Below the pieces are notes generated by a model. It worked only from the letters and a program-made list of their open reading frames with translations, was not told where the DNA came from and made no database searches. 64,000 bases of DNA from positions 90,914,942-90,978,941 of the forward strand of contig OX457056.1 in NCBI GenBank assembly GCA_949752795.1, read 5' to 3'. Both the position numbers and the translations under genes were made by a program. Source of the stretch: Hyperoodon ampullatus. Its lineage: Eukaryota; Chordata; Mammalia; Artiodactyla; Ziphiidae. Shown piece after piece: positions 48,547-61,600 of this stretch. Numbering within the stretch: position 1 is the stretch's first letter; every line of letters starts with the position of its first letter.

Positions 48547-50000
48547 ATGGGTGTCAACAGCAATACTGGGACTATAAAATGTTTAGCATCCATCTAGTTT
48601 AACATTTAGACTTTGAAAACCTACACTGTGATAATGTTAAGACAAATTTACTTTGGTCCGAGGTGTGTCATTTTTAAATACACTGAACAACTTAAATGTG
48701 AAACAGTAACTTGTATTCAAAAGATAATTCTTATCATTCTGAAAACTCACTAATAGACCGCAGGAACATCAAGTTTTACAGGAGGTGAAAAGGAGTAATT
48801 TAAAACTATACTGTATTATGAACATCCCAATATACTTTTAAACACACACACAAAAACCTCTTCATTATAATCAATCATAAGTATCAACAGTAGCAAAGGA
48901 AACCTTGGCATGAATTACTAAAAAAAAATTGATAATTTAAAATGTATGAATCTAAGAAAATAAAGTTGAACAGTTTAAAGTATAAATATTTAATAAATGA
49001 ACCCAGTAATCAACCTTACACAATTTATTTCCAAATAACTGAGCATTCTACTAAATATTTTAAAATAGCAAAAGTAGCTGATCCTACTGCCTTACTACAA
49101 TCCAGAAGCATGACAAAATGTGCCAGTAAAAGGTGCCTACATAAGACTTTGTGAACTTAAATTAATGTCTTTTCTCCCTTCCTTTGCCTGCCCTCTGGTG
49201 GGGTTACGAAGTGACAAGAAAGAAATGGAAAAAAAAAAATGGGAACAGATAAGACGTAAACATCCCTAAACTAATCAAATTGATAACTTTGAAGGATACA
49301 CATTTTAATAATAAAAAAAATCTGATTCACTTAGTGAAACACAAACACAATCTCACTCTTCCAACACTCAATATGAAGAAAATGGTCTACATATATTAAA
49401 AGATGAAGCATAAAATTGTCTACACAGATATCAAGGAAAATTGTTATAATATAAAAACAAGGAAATTTCTGGTCTGAATTGTCGAGTTTTTAATCCTTAT
49501 TCTTCTGCCACATTAATAATGAAGTCAATTATTCTCTATTTCATTCATTTAAAAGATGTTAAGTAAAAGTCCTCTACACATAAAGCATTAATGTAGTATT
49601 AAGGTTCAGAGAAAATTTAGAGGATTTATTAATGCAAATCCTGTCTCATGGAATCCTACAGTAAAAAGGGGAAAAAAAACCCCAACAAGAACTCAAGTAA
49701 AGGACTCAAATTTCTTGCCCTAAAACAGGACTGTACCAACTAGAAAAAAACACTGACTTTTTTAAAAAGTCCTTCTCAAAAAAATAAAATAAAATAAAAT
49801 AATTTAAAAGTCCTTCTCAGAAGTAAATTCTCTCTTAACCCTGGAGCATAAGAGGATTAAAAATTCATATCTGATCAGCCTATTCCCTACACACAGAAAA
49901 AACAAACTGGTTAGAACCATAATCCATATCCCTTAATAGCCTAGGAGTTATCACTGTATCTTACAGGGTTTTTGTTTTTTCCATGTTACCTCATTCATTC

Positions 50001-50280
50001 TTTTTTTTTTTTTTTTTTAATTTATTTGGCTGCGTTGGGTCTTAGTTGCAGCACGTGGGATCTTTGTTGCAGCATGCAGGATCTTTCGTTATGGTGCGCA
50101 GGCTCTTCTTTGTGGCGCAGGGGCTTCTCTCTAGTTGTGGCGTGAGGGCCCAGTAGTTGCGGCGCAGGGGCTTAGTTGCCCCACAGCATGTGGGATCTCA
50201 GTTCCCCAAATGAGGGGTCGAACCCACATCCCCTGCACTGGAAGGCGGATTCTTAACCACTGGACCACCAGGGAAGTCCC
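50001..50280 (-). mobile_element. CHR SINE, long type, antisense
   Basis: A T-run is followed by TTTGGCTGCGTTGGGTCTTA and the reverse long-type body, ending CCACCAGGGAAGTCCC. The duplication is TCATTCATTC (49991-50000) and TCGTTCATTC (50281-50290). Confidence 0.93.
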
Positions 50281-50290
50281 TCGTTCATTC

Positions 50291-50755
50291 ATTTTTTTTT
50301 AACTGAAGGATAACTGACTTACAATATTATACTAGTTTCAGGTTTACAACATAGGAATTTGATATTTTTATAATTATGAAAAGATCACCCTAAGTCTAGT
50401 TACCACCTGTCACCATACAAAGTCATTACAATATTACTGACTATATTCCCTATGCTGTACGCTACATCTCCATGACTTATTTATTTTATAATTGGAAATG
50501 TGTACCTCTTAATCTTCTTCACCTATCTCACCCATATCGCCAACACCCTCCCTTCTGGCAAGCCCCTGTTTGTTCACTGTATCTGTGAGTCTGTTTCTGT
50601 TTTATGTGTGTTCCTTTGTTTTGTTTTTGAGATTCCACATATAAATGAAATCACATGGTATTTGTCTTTCTCTGCCTGACTTACTTCACTTAGCATAATA
50701 CCCTCTAGATCCATGTTGTTTTTTTGTTTGTTTCCTCTTTACTGATACAGTCTCA
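50291..50755 (-). mobile_element. Antisense L1 3' end
   Basis: ACTGAAGGATAACTGACTTAC, TATATTCCCTATGCTGTACG, CATATAAATGAAATCACATGG and CTTCACTTAGCATAATACCC are the reverse of an L1 3' region. A hAT element and an antisense SINE flank it. Confidence 0.85.
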
Positions 50756-50767
50756 TATTCTTTAAAA

Positions 50768-50955
50768 CAGGTGTCCCCAGCCCCCGGGCTGCACAGCAGG
50801 AAGTGAGCGGCGGGCAAGCGAGTAAAGCTTCACCTGCTCCTCCCCATCATTCCCCATCACTCGCATTACCACCTGAACCATCCCCACCCCCAATCTGTGG
50901 AAAAACTGTCTTCCACGAAACCGGTCCCTGGTGCCAAAAAGGTTGGGGACTGCTG
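50768..50955 (+). mobile_element. Non-autonomous hAT-type DNA transposon
   Basis: It begins CAGGTGTCCCCAGCCCCCGG and ends TTGGGGACTGCTG, so it has short inverted ends. An exact 8-base duplication CTTTAAAA (50760-50767 and 50956-50963) has the length typical of hAT insertions. The body is GC-rich (GAAACCGGTCCCTGGTGCC) with no coding capacity. Confidence 0.88.
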
Positions 50956-51339
50956 CTTTAAAACTTATATGTGTGGTTTTCCTCAGGTCCCATTGTAGGT
51001 CTTCCTTATCTGTGGAGCCCAGGAACACAGTGGTATGCAACACATGCTGATTATGGAGGACAAGTTACCTTCATGTTTGTCCATGATGTACAAGACAACC
51101 ATGTATGTCACTGTTAACCTCACTGTTCTAAACCACACTTTCAACTGGAAAAAGGAAGGGCAAAGATTAGGTGTTACAGGAGGGACCACAAGATTTTTCT
51201 CAGATTTCCTTCATTCAACAAATATTTGCTGAGCAACTTCTTTAAAGGCCTGTACCCAATGCAAAGGCATTAAGGACATGTCTCCATCCCCAAGAAGCTT
51301 AACTCTCACAACTACAAGACTCCCTTGTCTCAGTTGGCT

Positions 51340-51482
51340 AAGGCTTTGTTGAGCCTACATTACACTTCAATTTCCTCTGCCCAATAACCTCCTCTCTTTA
51401 TAGGTGGTTGATCCCTAATAAACATCCCGGAAGCCAAACTCCCTTCTAGCATCAGTTTTTGGAGGACCCACCCTGAGACATA
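51340..51482 (+). mobile_element. Old LTR remnant (ERVL or MaLR-like)
   Basis: GATCCCTAATAAACATCCC and TTTTTGGAGGACCCACCCTGAGACA resemble the 3' end of an old mammalian LTR, with a polyadenylation signal and a CA end. Short; family uncertain. Confidence 0.4.
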
Positions 51483-52019
51483 CAGCAAGAGGGAAAGCAT
51501 GGCACTCCAGTATCTGTTACTAGCTGAATCTATGCTGAATCTATAACAGGGAAATACCATAAAGCCTTGTTTGCATGTTGATATTTCTAAGATCTTTGGT
51601 TGATCATCACAACCTTGAACTCTTGGTATAAGAGTTACAGGACTGAGAAATTATAATAAAGGCTAGTCACTCAAAGACAGCATTTAAAAATCTTTTTAGA
51701 CCTCATGGTCACTATTTAGCCTTTAGAATATTTATTATCATCTTACCGTAGAATTCAAGACAGTAATTTCTTGGTGGTAAGTTGGATCATCTAATCCTGG
51801 CTGTGGGACTCTTGAGCAGTTCTGAGAATTAAGCATTTAGGTGTGAATCATCCAAGATTCAAATAAACGGCTTCAGCTCTGAAGAAAAAACATGAGATTG
51901 ACACATTAGATATGTTTATAAAAAGTACATCTGTGTGTGACTCATATCTACCCTTACTTCTGAATATATTATATTGCAGTGTCACCTGGTGCTACAGTTA
52001 TCCTCTTTCAATTAATGTT

Positions 52020-52460
52020 GCATTACACTTTTTTCTAACATTTTATTATGAAAAATTTCAAACTAATGCAAAATTATTAAGACTAGTATAATGAACCCAC
52101 AATTGTTAACTCACAGCAAGTCATGTTGCATTTATATTTTCACACCCCCACCCAACTCCCACCACTCTGGATCATTCTGAAGCAAATTCCAGGCATTATA
52201 CCACTTCATCTGTAGATAATTCTGTATGTATCTCTCTAAGACAAAGATTTGCTTTTTAAACATAAGGCAGTATCATTATAATATCTACAATAAATTCAAA
52301 ATAATTTCTTTACAACATCAACTACCAATCAGTGCTCAAATTTCCCCAACTTTCTCATAAGTGTTTTTTTAAACAGTTTGTTCTAATCCAGATCTAAACA
52401 AAATCCATACAGGCAATTGTTACTGTCTCTCTTAAATCCCTTTTAATCTATAGTTTTTTT
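52020..52460 (-). mobile_element. Ancient antisense L1 3' UTR remnant
   Basis: ACATTTTATTATGAAAAATTTCAAACTAATG, GAAGCAAATTCCAGGCATTATA and AGTGCTCAAATTTCCCC resemble reversed old L1 3' UTR. Confidence 0.6.
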
Positions 52461-54044
52461 CCTTTCTTCTCTTTGCAGTGACAAGCCATGATGCTTTTAC
52501 TAGGCTATGACTGAATGAATACATTAATACCTTAACTGTTCAATAATACATTAAATCCATTTTCATTTTATTCACTAAATTAATCAGATTTGCAAAACAG
52601 TTCATATACCCACTAGGCCTAATATTTATCCCATCTACAGACAGTGTTTAGGATGTATATTTTTCAAAGTCCTATTATAATAACTCTGAGCGGGTCATGG
52701 ATTGTGAACTACTATACCTTATATGTAATAATTTGATGGCTACTAAGAATGAAACCAATGACCATAGGGAGTTACCCTTTTACCACATATAAGGCCTCAC
52801 ATGTAATCATGCACATTCCATGTTTTTATAACCATGAAAGGTCTGTGCATTTTTCAACAGTTAAATAGGACACATTTTTAATTTGTCATTGAAACTCTAA
52901 TCAACTTCATTTTAAATCACATCCGGTTTCCTACTACTTTTTCTGTTTAATGAATTTAATCCCCAACCCAACAGAAAGAACTACTTGCTGAAATATTAAT
53001 TTTGTACTTAAAACTTCTTAATCTGAAATTCCTTTAGCCAACTTAGAAAAAAATATAATGATATTTCATTTATTCAGAGGTATAATCAACTAAATCATGA
53101 CTAAAACCAAATCTTTGAAGCCCCAAAACTGGTAAATATGAACAAAATAGTAACTTAGATGCACTTGTTCATAATCAGATATCATTCAGACTTATGGAAT
53201 TTTTGACTGCCCCACCAAATATTTCTGAATCTATTAACAAGAAGATATCTACAATTCTGCCATAACTTTTTATCCTTTATTTTATATAAGGTTAATGGAA
53301 TTATTTCTCCCTCAAAGCAAATAAAAGTTTATCTGACAAATAGCATACCATTTCTTGTACATAGTGAGCAGAGCACAGTCATGTGCTGGTGTGTATTTAA
53401 TGAAATTTAAACTATTTTTCACTTTGTCTTCTAGGACAAATCACAAAACCAAGTACTGCTGGAGGACAAAGCAGTTTTAGGAATACTGCAAAAATTGCAT
53501 CTAGGATTGATTTGTACTACCATGTCTACATCTTTCTTTTTGCTTCATTTTTGAATATTCTTCTGCTCAGACACATCAAGGGCTAATGCCATGCTTTTTA
53601 TATATGTTTTCTCTTCTTATAACCACACTGTCAGAGCACTGTCATTTTAAGACTTCCCAATGTTTGCCTAGAATTTTCAATACCTCTCTAGTAGAGATAC
53701 AGCCTTCCTATTTTCCACTTTCACTTTTGATAAAATAAACAAAGTTTTGTCTTTAGTTACCCTGGAAAATATTTGGTTTATACTTCCCTGGCTTTCTTTA
53801 TAGGTTATAATCATTTTTAGCAGGGATGGGTTTTTGTTTTCGTTTCGTTTGGGTGTGGTTTGGGTTGTTGGTTCTTTGGGGGTTTTTTTTTCTTTTTTTC
53901 CTATCAATTGCACTTTCACCTTGTCTCCATATGTATCATCTAACATGGAACTCATTTTTATTTTTCATTTCCCTTGATTAATTTGGAGAATATTTTATCT
54001 ACAAGAAGAGTAATTTTTATTACCATTTTTATACTACTGCTTTT

Positions 54045-54120
54045 GAGATGGTCAAGGTCAGAGAGGTTAGGTAACTGTGGTCACAGTATACACATGACCA
54101 AGCCTGTTGTTTCTTATTTT
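54045..54120 (-). mobile_element. Short antisense MIR remnant
   Basis: GTCAGAGAGGTTAGGTAACTGTGGTCACAG resembles the reversed MIR core. Too short for certainty. Confidence 0.4.
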
Positions 54121-56102
54121 AAAAGAAAAAAGTCATATAAACAAGAGTGACTTGAGGAGGTCAGTTGGTGTTTGACAACACTGAAGATAAGACTGTAAAT
54201 AGTCAAACAGCACAAGCTTTACAGGACCAAGGCTTTAAACCTTCAGCAAAACTAATGATCTAGAAGCTTCCATGTGTAATAAATAAAGAGAACAGTGGCC
54301 CAGCTCTGGGGCTTGGGAGGATTCTTAGGTCAAATGAGGTCCTTCAGGGACAACCCTGCTTCGCTTCAGTCTAGAAAGTAAAAGAGAAAGTTGAATGGGT
54401 GCTCAGATAACACATTAACCTCATTTCCTTTCTGAAAAGAATTACGAGAATAATAAAGAACAGAAATGCCACAAATCTAATGTATCCTAATTGTAGTAAG
54501 ACGTGACATAAAAGTCTCTGATATACATTGATACAGAAAATGATAATCTCAAGCAGAGTAGAAATTAAGAATAAATGAATCTCAGTGATGTTCATTATAA
54601 GTACTCTCAATACTTACAGACTTGGAATACTTCATAATTTGAAAAGGAAAACAGGAAGTTATGGTGCCTAGCACAAGGTAGATTTGAGCTCAACATAATA
54701 AAAATAAAAAATTACTATATAATTCATTTTTAAAAGCTGCTTCATAAAGAAATAGAGTTCCTACTCACTGAGTTTTTAGGCAAAGATTGTTAGAAATGCT
54801 ATAGAAAGGGTTACACCACTGGGTCAAAAGATTAAGCTAAATTACTTCACAGATTCCAACTTGAAACTCTAAATTTCACTTCAAAATGTATTCTGTACTT
54901 ATACTTGAATAATGGAATGTGTGGTGACCTAATGATTCAATCATATTTCAACTAAAGAAAGAAACCACATTGCAAAATATGAAATCTATAAGGGAAAATT
55001 CCTGCCCTTCTATTGAAAGTATTCTGGGAATATTGGAAGGCCTCTTAAAATGATGCAATGATTTTTTAATAAATTAGAATAATCATAGCTCCTATTTGTA
55101 ACAGCAAAATAAGTGTGGAAAATGTAAAATGCAATGACTTTTTAAATCTGCTGAAGATTATGGAAAATGTGAAAAATCTATTCACAAAGACTCAAATGCA
55201 GGCAGCAAATAATTACTCAAATTATCTTTTCTGTCTGGCTGGCAAAAGTCATTAAGATAAAGAATTTACAGTCATCCCTTTAATTAAGAAAGAAAATTAA
55301 TGATTCATAAATTAACACTGGTTCCATCACACTTCAATTTTTAGAAATTCACTTTTTCTCTTATTTTAGAAATGTTATAATTTTTACAATTTTTAAAACA
55401 AACCTGCACTTTAATCTTTTGTCATTCTTTTAACCTTCTACCAAATTTCAATTTTAAGAAGTATGGAAACTTATAATGCTGACTAATGCAATCACAGATT
55501 ACATTATATCACCTGCTAAAAATGCCATATAATGGTACTGAGCTAGAATAATTGGGCTTCACTGCAAAACTCTAAATCTCTTGCTGATAAAGCAATGTTC
55601 TCTGCACGTAAATTTTTCAACATTTTGTTGATTTTACATTTTTAGCCACAATAGCAGTTACTGCCATACCACTTGGTTTAATGAAAACAATTAGGAAAAT
55701 TTTCCATTCTCAAATTTAAGGGGAAGTTTTTCTATAACAATTTAATTCACTGAATCAAATGAAAACAGCGCCAAAGTACATTTTCTAATAGACTGATGAA
55801 TGAATATGTATTGTTTAGAACAATTTTCCTGTTACATTTCTACAGCATTACATTTCTATAGTATTTCTAACCCATTCTACAGCATTTCTGTTGGCACAGA
55901 AAAAACAGGAATTCGACCACAAAATTATCATACAAATGCCCTACCTACTCATCTAGACTTAAACAAAAAGAAAAATTTCGGACAAATATAGAAACAGCCA
56001 AGTAAGACATCAACCTCACTAAATCTGGAATTTTCTTATATCCCTAATTTTTAAAAATCCATTGCTGTATCTATGCCACACATAAATTTACAAAAACCAT
56101 AC

Positions 56103-56215
56103 CTTTAACAAATATTTATTGAGCAGAACTATGTGCCACGAACCAGGGACAGAGGAGTGAACAGAAAAGACAAAAGTCCCTAGCCTCACAGAGCTTACCT
56201 TCAAGTAGGAGCTTG
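56103..56215 (+). repeat. Ancient repeat fragment
   Basis: AACAAATATTTATTGAGCAGAAC, GTGAACAGAAAAGACAAAAGTCCC and CAGAGCTTACCTTCAAGTAG show the start of the same old repeat family. Confidence 0.55.
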
Positions 56216-56451
56216 AATTTTGATTTTGAATTTTTTTGAAGTCATCCTTTTGAGAATCTGAAAAAAGTTTTGGAGGACTCTCCTTCCAAAATGCACATAT
56301 ACCTAATTTTTCAGGGTTATGAACCTTTATAATCCAATCATTAATTATGGATTAAAAACCTGAAAAAATCCTCCTTATGCTTATTTTCTATGTCTACCAT
56401 TTATAGTTGAGAGTTTCATAATTTTACTATTCATAGTATAAAGAAGTAGTA

Positions 56452-56787
56452 CAGTCATCCCTCAGTATCCAGAGGGTATTGGTTCCAGGACTTTTTGTGG
56501 AAACCAAAATCATCAGATGCTCAAGTCCCTTATATAAAAGTGTGTAGTATTTGCATATAACCCACTCAAATCCTCCCATATGCTTTAAATCCTCTCTAGA
56601 TTACTTATAATACCTAATACAATGTAAACGCTATGTAAATAGTTGTATACACAATGTTAATGCTGTGGGAAGCAGCAAATTCAAGTTTTGTTTTTTGGAA
56701 CTTTCTGGGATTTTTTTTCTAAATATTTTTGATCCAAGGTTAGTTGAATTTGTGGATGTGGAAGACTCAGATACAGAGGACCGACTG
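56452..56787 (+). mobile_element. MER2-type (Tigger/mariner) DNA transposon
   Basis: The terminal inverted repeats CAGTCATCCCTCAGTATCC and the reverse of ACAGAGGACCGACTG are flanked by TA. The inner sequence (CTCAAGTCCCTTATATAAAA, GATTACTTATAATACCTAAT) matches the MER2 consensus as I remember it. It is a 336-base non-autonomous element with no transposase. Confidence 0.9.
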
Positions 56788-56822
56788 TACTTTTTTCTTC
56801 CCCATTAAAATACTTAAGGCAA

Positions 56823-58195
56823 GATGACATGATACTATACATAGATGCTACCAGAAAACTACTAGAGCTAATCAATGAATTTGGTAAAGTTGCAGGATAC
56901 AAAATTAATGCACAGAAATCTCTGGCATTCCTATATACTAATGATGAAAAATCTGAAAGTGAAATCAAGAAAACACTCCCATTTACCATTGCAACAAAAA
57001 GAATAAAATATCTAGGAATAAACCTACCTAAGGAGACAAAAGACCTGTATGCAGAAAATTATAAGACACTGATGAAAGAAATTAAAAATGATACAAATAG
57101 ATGGAGAGATATACCATGTTCTTGGATTGGAAGAATCAACATTGTGAAAATGACTCTACTACCCAAAGCAATCTACAGGTTCAATGCAATCCCTATCAAA
57201 CTACCATTGGCATTTTTCACAGAACTAGAACAAAAGAATTTCACAACTTGTATGGAAACACAAAAGACCCCGAATAGCCAAAGCAATCGTGAGAACGAAA
57301 AACGGAGCTGGAGGAATCAGGCTCCCTGACTTCAGACTATACTACAAAGCTACAGTAATCAAGACAGTATGGTACTGGCCCAGAAACAGAAAGATAAATC
57401 AATGGAACAGTATAGAAATCCCAGAGATAAACTCACGCACATATGGTCAACTTATCTTTGATAAAGGAGGCAGGAATGTACAGTGGAGAAAGGACAGCCT
57501 CTTCAATAAGTGGTGCTGGGAAAACTGGACAGGGACATGTAAAAGTATGAGATTAGATCACTCCCTAACACCATACACAAAAATAAGCTCAAAATGGATC
57601 AAAGACCTAAATGTAAGGCCAGAAACTATTAAACTCTTAGAGGAAAACATAGGCAGAACACTCTATGACATAAATCACAGCAAGATCCTTTTTGAGCCAC
57701 CTCCTAGAGAAATGGAAATAAAGACAAAAATAAACACATGGGACCTAATGAAACTTAAAAGCTTTTGCACAGCAAAGGAAACCATAAACAAGACCAAACG
57801 ACAAGCCTCAGAATGGGAGAAAATATTTGCAAATGAAGCAACTGACAAAGGATTAATCTCCAAAATTTATAAGCAGCTCATGCAGCTCAATAGCAAAAAA
57901 ACAAACAACCCAATCCAAAAATGGGCAGAAGACCTAAATAGACATTTCTCCACAGAAGATATACAGACTGCCAACAAACACATGAAAGAAAGCTCAACAT
58001 CTTTAATCATTAGAGAAATGCAAATCAAAACTACAATGAGATATCACCTCATACCAGTCAGAATGGCCATCATCAAAAAATCTAGAAACAATAAATGCTG
58101 GAGAGGGTGTGGAAAAAAGGGAACACTCTTGCACTGCTGGTGGGAATGTGAATTGGTACAGCCACTATGGAGAACAGTATGGAGGTTCCTTTAAA
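56823..58195 (+). pseudogene. L1 ORF2 C-terminal fragment, frameshifted
   Basis: The reading begins DDMILYID and passes through KRIKYLGI and the [13 protein letters not shown] region. A single-base insertion near 57234 (after ELEQK) shifts the frame; it resumes as [16 protein letters not shown] and continues to WRFL. A TAA, apparently from one substitution of a Lys codon, stops it at about 58192-58194. The C-terminal Cys/His motif CWRGCG ... HCWWEC is present just before (about 58097-58151). L1 ORF2 normally encodes endonuclease and reverse transcriptase; only the region after the catalytic Asp pair is here, so the product is non-functional. Confidence 0.92.
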
Positions 58196-58281
58196 AACTA
58201 CAAATACAACTACCATATGACCCAGCAATCCCACTACTGGGCATATACCCTGAGAAAACCATAATTCAAAAAGAGTCATGT

Positions 58282-58480
58282 GGGGCTTCCCTGGTGGCGC
58301 AGTGGTTGGGAGTCCGCCTGCCGATGCAGGGGATGTGGGTTCGTGCTCTGGTCCGGGAAGATCCCACATGCCGCGGAGCGGCTGGGCCCGTGAGCCATGG
58401 CCGCTGGGCCTGCGCGTCCGGAGCCTGTGCTCCACAGCAGGAGAGGCCATGACAGTGAGAGGCCCGCGTACCACCCAAAA
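58282..58480 (+). mobile_element. CHR SINE, short type, inside the young L1
   Basis: This complete element is flanked by AAAAAGAGTCATGT (58268-58281 and 58481-58494), which is L1 sequence, so it is younger than the L1 at 56822-59114. Confidence 0.96.
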
Positions 58481-60029
58481 AAAAAGAGTCATGTACCAAA
58501 ATGTTCATTGCAGCCCTATTTACAATAGCCCAGAGATGGAAACAACCTAAGTGTCCATCATCGGATTAATGGATAAAGAAGATGTGACACATATACACAA
58601 TGGAATATTACTCAGCCAGAAAAAGAAACGAAATTGAGCTATTTGTAGTGAGGTGGATAGACCTAGAGTCTGTCATACAGAGTGAAGTAAGTCAGAAAGA
58701 GAAAGACAAATACCGTATGCTAACACATATATATGGAATTTAAGAAGAAAAAACATGTCGTGAACAACCTAGGGGTAAGACAGGAATAAAGACACAGACC
58801 TGCTAGAGAATGGACTTGAGGATATGGGGAGGGGGAAGGGTAAGCTGTGACAAAGCGAAAGAGAGGCATGGACATATATACACTACCAAACGTAAGGTAG
58901 ATAGCTAGTGGGAAGCAGCCGCATAGCACAGGGAGATCAGCTCGGTGCTTTGTGACCGCCTGGAGGGGTGGGATAGGGAGGGTGGGAGGGAGACGCAAGA
59001 GGGAGGGGATATGGGAACATATGTATATGTATAACTGATTCACTTTGTTATAAAGCAGAAACTAACACACCATTGTTAAGCAATTATACTCCAATAAAGA
59101 TGTAAAAAAAAATAAAAATACTTAAGGCATTCAAATTTCAATAAAATGTTTTCTATTTATTCCATTTTTCCCTCTCACAAATTTACAGGCTGTCAGAGTA
59201 CACTTTATCAATCTTGGTTTTTCCAGAAAGAAATTGATCCTAACCTCTTTGGTAGCTTCATAGGTAAATTTTCTGATTTCATTAATTATTCTCTGGACCT
59301 TCTTAAGTTAAAATCCCCCTCCCTCTGCTCAAATCTTCAGCTAAAGTCTCTGTAGAAGTCACCACAGTCCCTGGAAGAAGATATATGCTCAAGAGAAACC
59401 ACAATAAAACCTTATTTAACCCTAACAGAAACCATCAATTACCCCCAAATTTTTGTTCTTGCTTTTCACAAAAAGAGAGTGACCCCCTAGAAAAAAGCTT
59501 TCTTATTTAAAAATACAACATCTAAAACACTTTTAGGGTTATTACTGTCTCTAATCACAATGTCTTATGCCTTATATGCCTATAAGTTTTTAAATCATAC
59601 ATTTGAAATTTCTCTACCTAATTATGATCCTGAGGTCCTAAAAGATCAAACATTAAAGAAAATTCATGAAAATTTGATATGTGTATTTTAGATGTTATAT
59701 AAAACAATTTACAGTAAAAAGGTTTCAAGGCTAATCTAAATTTTAAGTTAATTAGAAAAATGAATAAGTAGCTGTGAAAGGTCACAGAGCAAGTAAATGG
59801 CCTCAATTTAATCTCCAAAGTTTGTCTTTTCTCTTTTTCTCTGTGTTTATAGTCTCCAGCAAGTTTAGAGAAGCCTCACTTTTGTAAGAGCAACTATGAA
59901 AGCACAAATTCCCACTGATGTTTAGATGACCTATTTCTCTCAAATTTATAGCTCCAAAACAATTTCTCTAAGTTTAAGGAAGAATGATCATTTGTTACCT
60001 GCAGTCTCATAACTTGTATCAAAAGCCTT

Positions 60030-60360
60030 TAAAAATGCTTATGCTCTTTGACCCAATAATTCCACTTCTAAATGATTTTTCTAGGAAGATAATCAGAAAT
60101 GCACATAGAGATTTATTCACAAAGATACCATTGTACCATTATTCCTATGAGCAAAATACTGGAGGGGAGGGGCAGAACAAAAACAAAGGACCAGTTGAAA
60201 AAAAATCACGGTATATTCACTAGATGAAATGTTATCCATCAATTAAAAATCATATTTTTTAACTAATATGCCATAATATTCACCACATATCTTTAAGTAA
60301 TATGTAGAAAAACAAAACAGTATTTACAGTATCTTCCTAATTATTGGAGATAAAACTACA
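60030..60360 (+). mobile_element. Ancient L1 3' end remnant
   Basis: TTTGACCCAATAATTCCACTTCTA, ATGCACATAGAGATTTATTCACAAAG and TTATCCATCAATTAAAAATCAT match the end of L1 ORF2 and its 3' UTR. Confidence 0.7.
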
Positions 60361-60399
60361 TTTAGAAGCAAACAATAAACTTAGAAGGATAGACTCAAA

Positions 60400-60553
60400 T
60401 TGTCAAGGTATTCAATCTCTCTATGACCATTTCCTCATCTGCAAAATAAGGATTATAAAACCTCTCAGGGCTATTATGAGAATTCGCTTTTAGATGAAAA
60501 GTGCTTAAATAGTGTTTGACACATAGTAAGTACTCAAATGTTTATTATTATTT
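60400..60553 (+). mobile_element. MIR SINE
   Basis: ATCTCTCTATGACCATTTCCTCATCTGCAAAATAAGGATTATAA and CACATAGTAAGTACTCAAATGTTTATT are clear MIR core and tail. Confidence 0.88.
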
Positions 60554-60639
60554 ATTAACTCATATAACATATGCTGATAGACAAAATCTGCAACATTTCT
60601 AAAAAAGAAAGAAATGAAGAAATTAAAAATTATTCATAA

Positions 60640-61170
60640 TTCTAACACCAAGAGATAGCCACTATTAATTCATGTAAATATCTGGGTTAATTTGTTTCAG
60701 GTCTTTCAATACGCATTCAACATTTTATACAATTGGTATGTTTTACCATTTCTACTGGTTACAAAATACTGTAAAATTTTATAAATATACTATGTGCATT
60801 ACATCCTTCCACAGGTATTGAACATTAGGTTCAATTCTTCACTCTATAAATAATATTGCAGTGAATATCTTGATTGGCAGTCTTTGTACACATCTTTGAT
60901 TTTTCCCTCAAGAAAGAGTCTAGAAACAGAATTTCTATCTCAAATGGTATGAAATACACTTCGCCTTACTCCTTAGTAACCTGTACAGAATGTAGACACT
61001 AAGTATTCAGAACTGCCAATTTCTCCACTTTCTCCATGGATATTTAAAAGCTATTAATTGGCTTTTTCATTGTTAACTTTTCTATTGTGTTTTGATACCA
61101 CTGCTTATCAGGTATTTCTCTTTTTCCATTTATTCTATTTAAAGGAGCTCACTTTTCCTTTATATCACTC
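60640..61170 (-). mobile_element. Ancient antisense L1 3' remnant
   Basis: TCTATAAATAATATTGCAGTGAATATCTTG and the AATTTCTATCTCAAATGGTATGA segment resemble a reversed L1 3' region. Low sequence conservation. Confidence 0.55.
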
Positions 61171-61429
61171 TAACATCCCAAACACAATTTGAGTGTTCAT
61201 AACTTCAGTACATTCCTCAAAAAGATTAAGATTCTACTTTGTATGTCTAGAAATAGAAGTCCTTGTCTTTCAGAAATACATCCTGAAATATTTACAGATG
61301 ATGTGTTATGACAGAGGAACTGCATCAAAATAAGTGGGAATTGGGGGATGGGAATGGGTAGAGTTAACAAAGAGTTGATCAAGGTTGAAGCTGAGGAACA
61401 GGCACATGAACATTCATTCCACTATCCTC

Positions 61430-61600
61430 TCTGTTTAAATATTTATCATTAAATATTTAAATATTAAATTTAAATGTTAAATGTAATATTTCTCTAAAGA
61501 TATAGTATAAATATCTATAAGCATGTTTATATGTTTATATTTCTATATAAATACTTAAATATTAAACATAAATGTTAAATATTAAATATCTTTAGTCAGC
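61430..61600. repeat. AT-only low-complexity tract
   Basis: Dense repeats of TTAAATATT and its variants (AAATATTTAAATATTAAATT, AAATGTTAAATATTAAATAT), strongly self-complementary. No coding or RNA signal. Confidence 0.85.

Larger units (their letters stand above)
56822..59114 (+). mobile_element. Young 5'-truncated L1 retrotransposon
   Basis: This 3' part of an L1 starts at the Asp-Asp of the reverse-transcriptase active-site motif and runs through the ORF2 C-terminus, the 3' UTR (G-rich tract near 58950-59010) and a short A-rich tail. A perfect 15-base duplication, AAAATACTTAAGGCA, flanks it at 56807-56821 and 59115-59129. A CHR SINE is inserted at 58282-58480. Being truncated, it has no ORF1 or endonuclease domain and cannot move on its own. 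Confidence 0.96.

Noticed and set aside
53677..53955. Minus-strand open frame of 92 codons (MSSMLDDTYGDKVKV...)
   Set aside because: Lysine- and asparagine-rich low-complexity reading through homopurine DNA, with no recognised family and no convincing splice sites.
58720..59043. Open frame antisense to the L1 3' UTR
   Set aside because: It is the complement of the G-rich L1 3' UTR and has no coding support.
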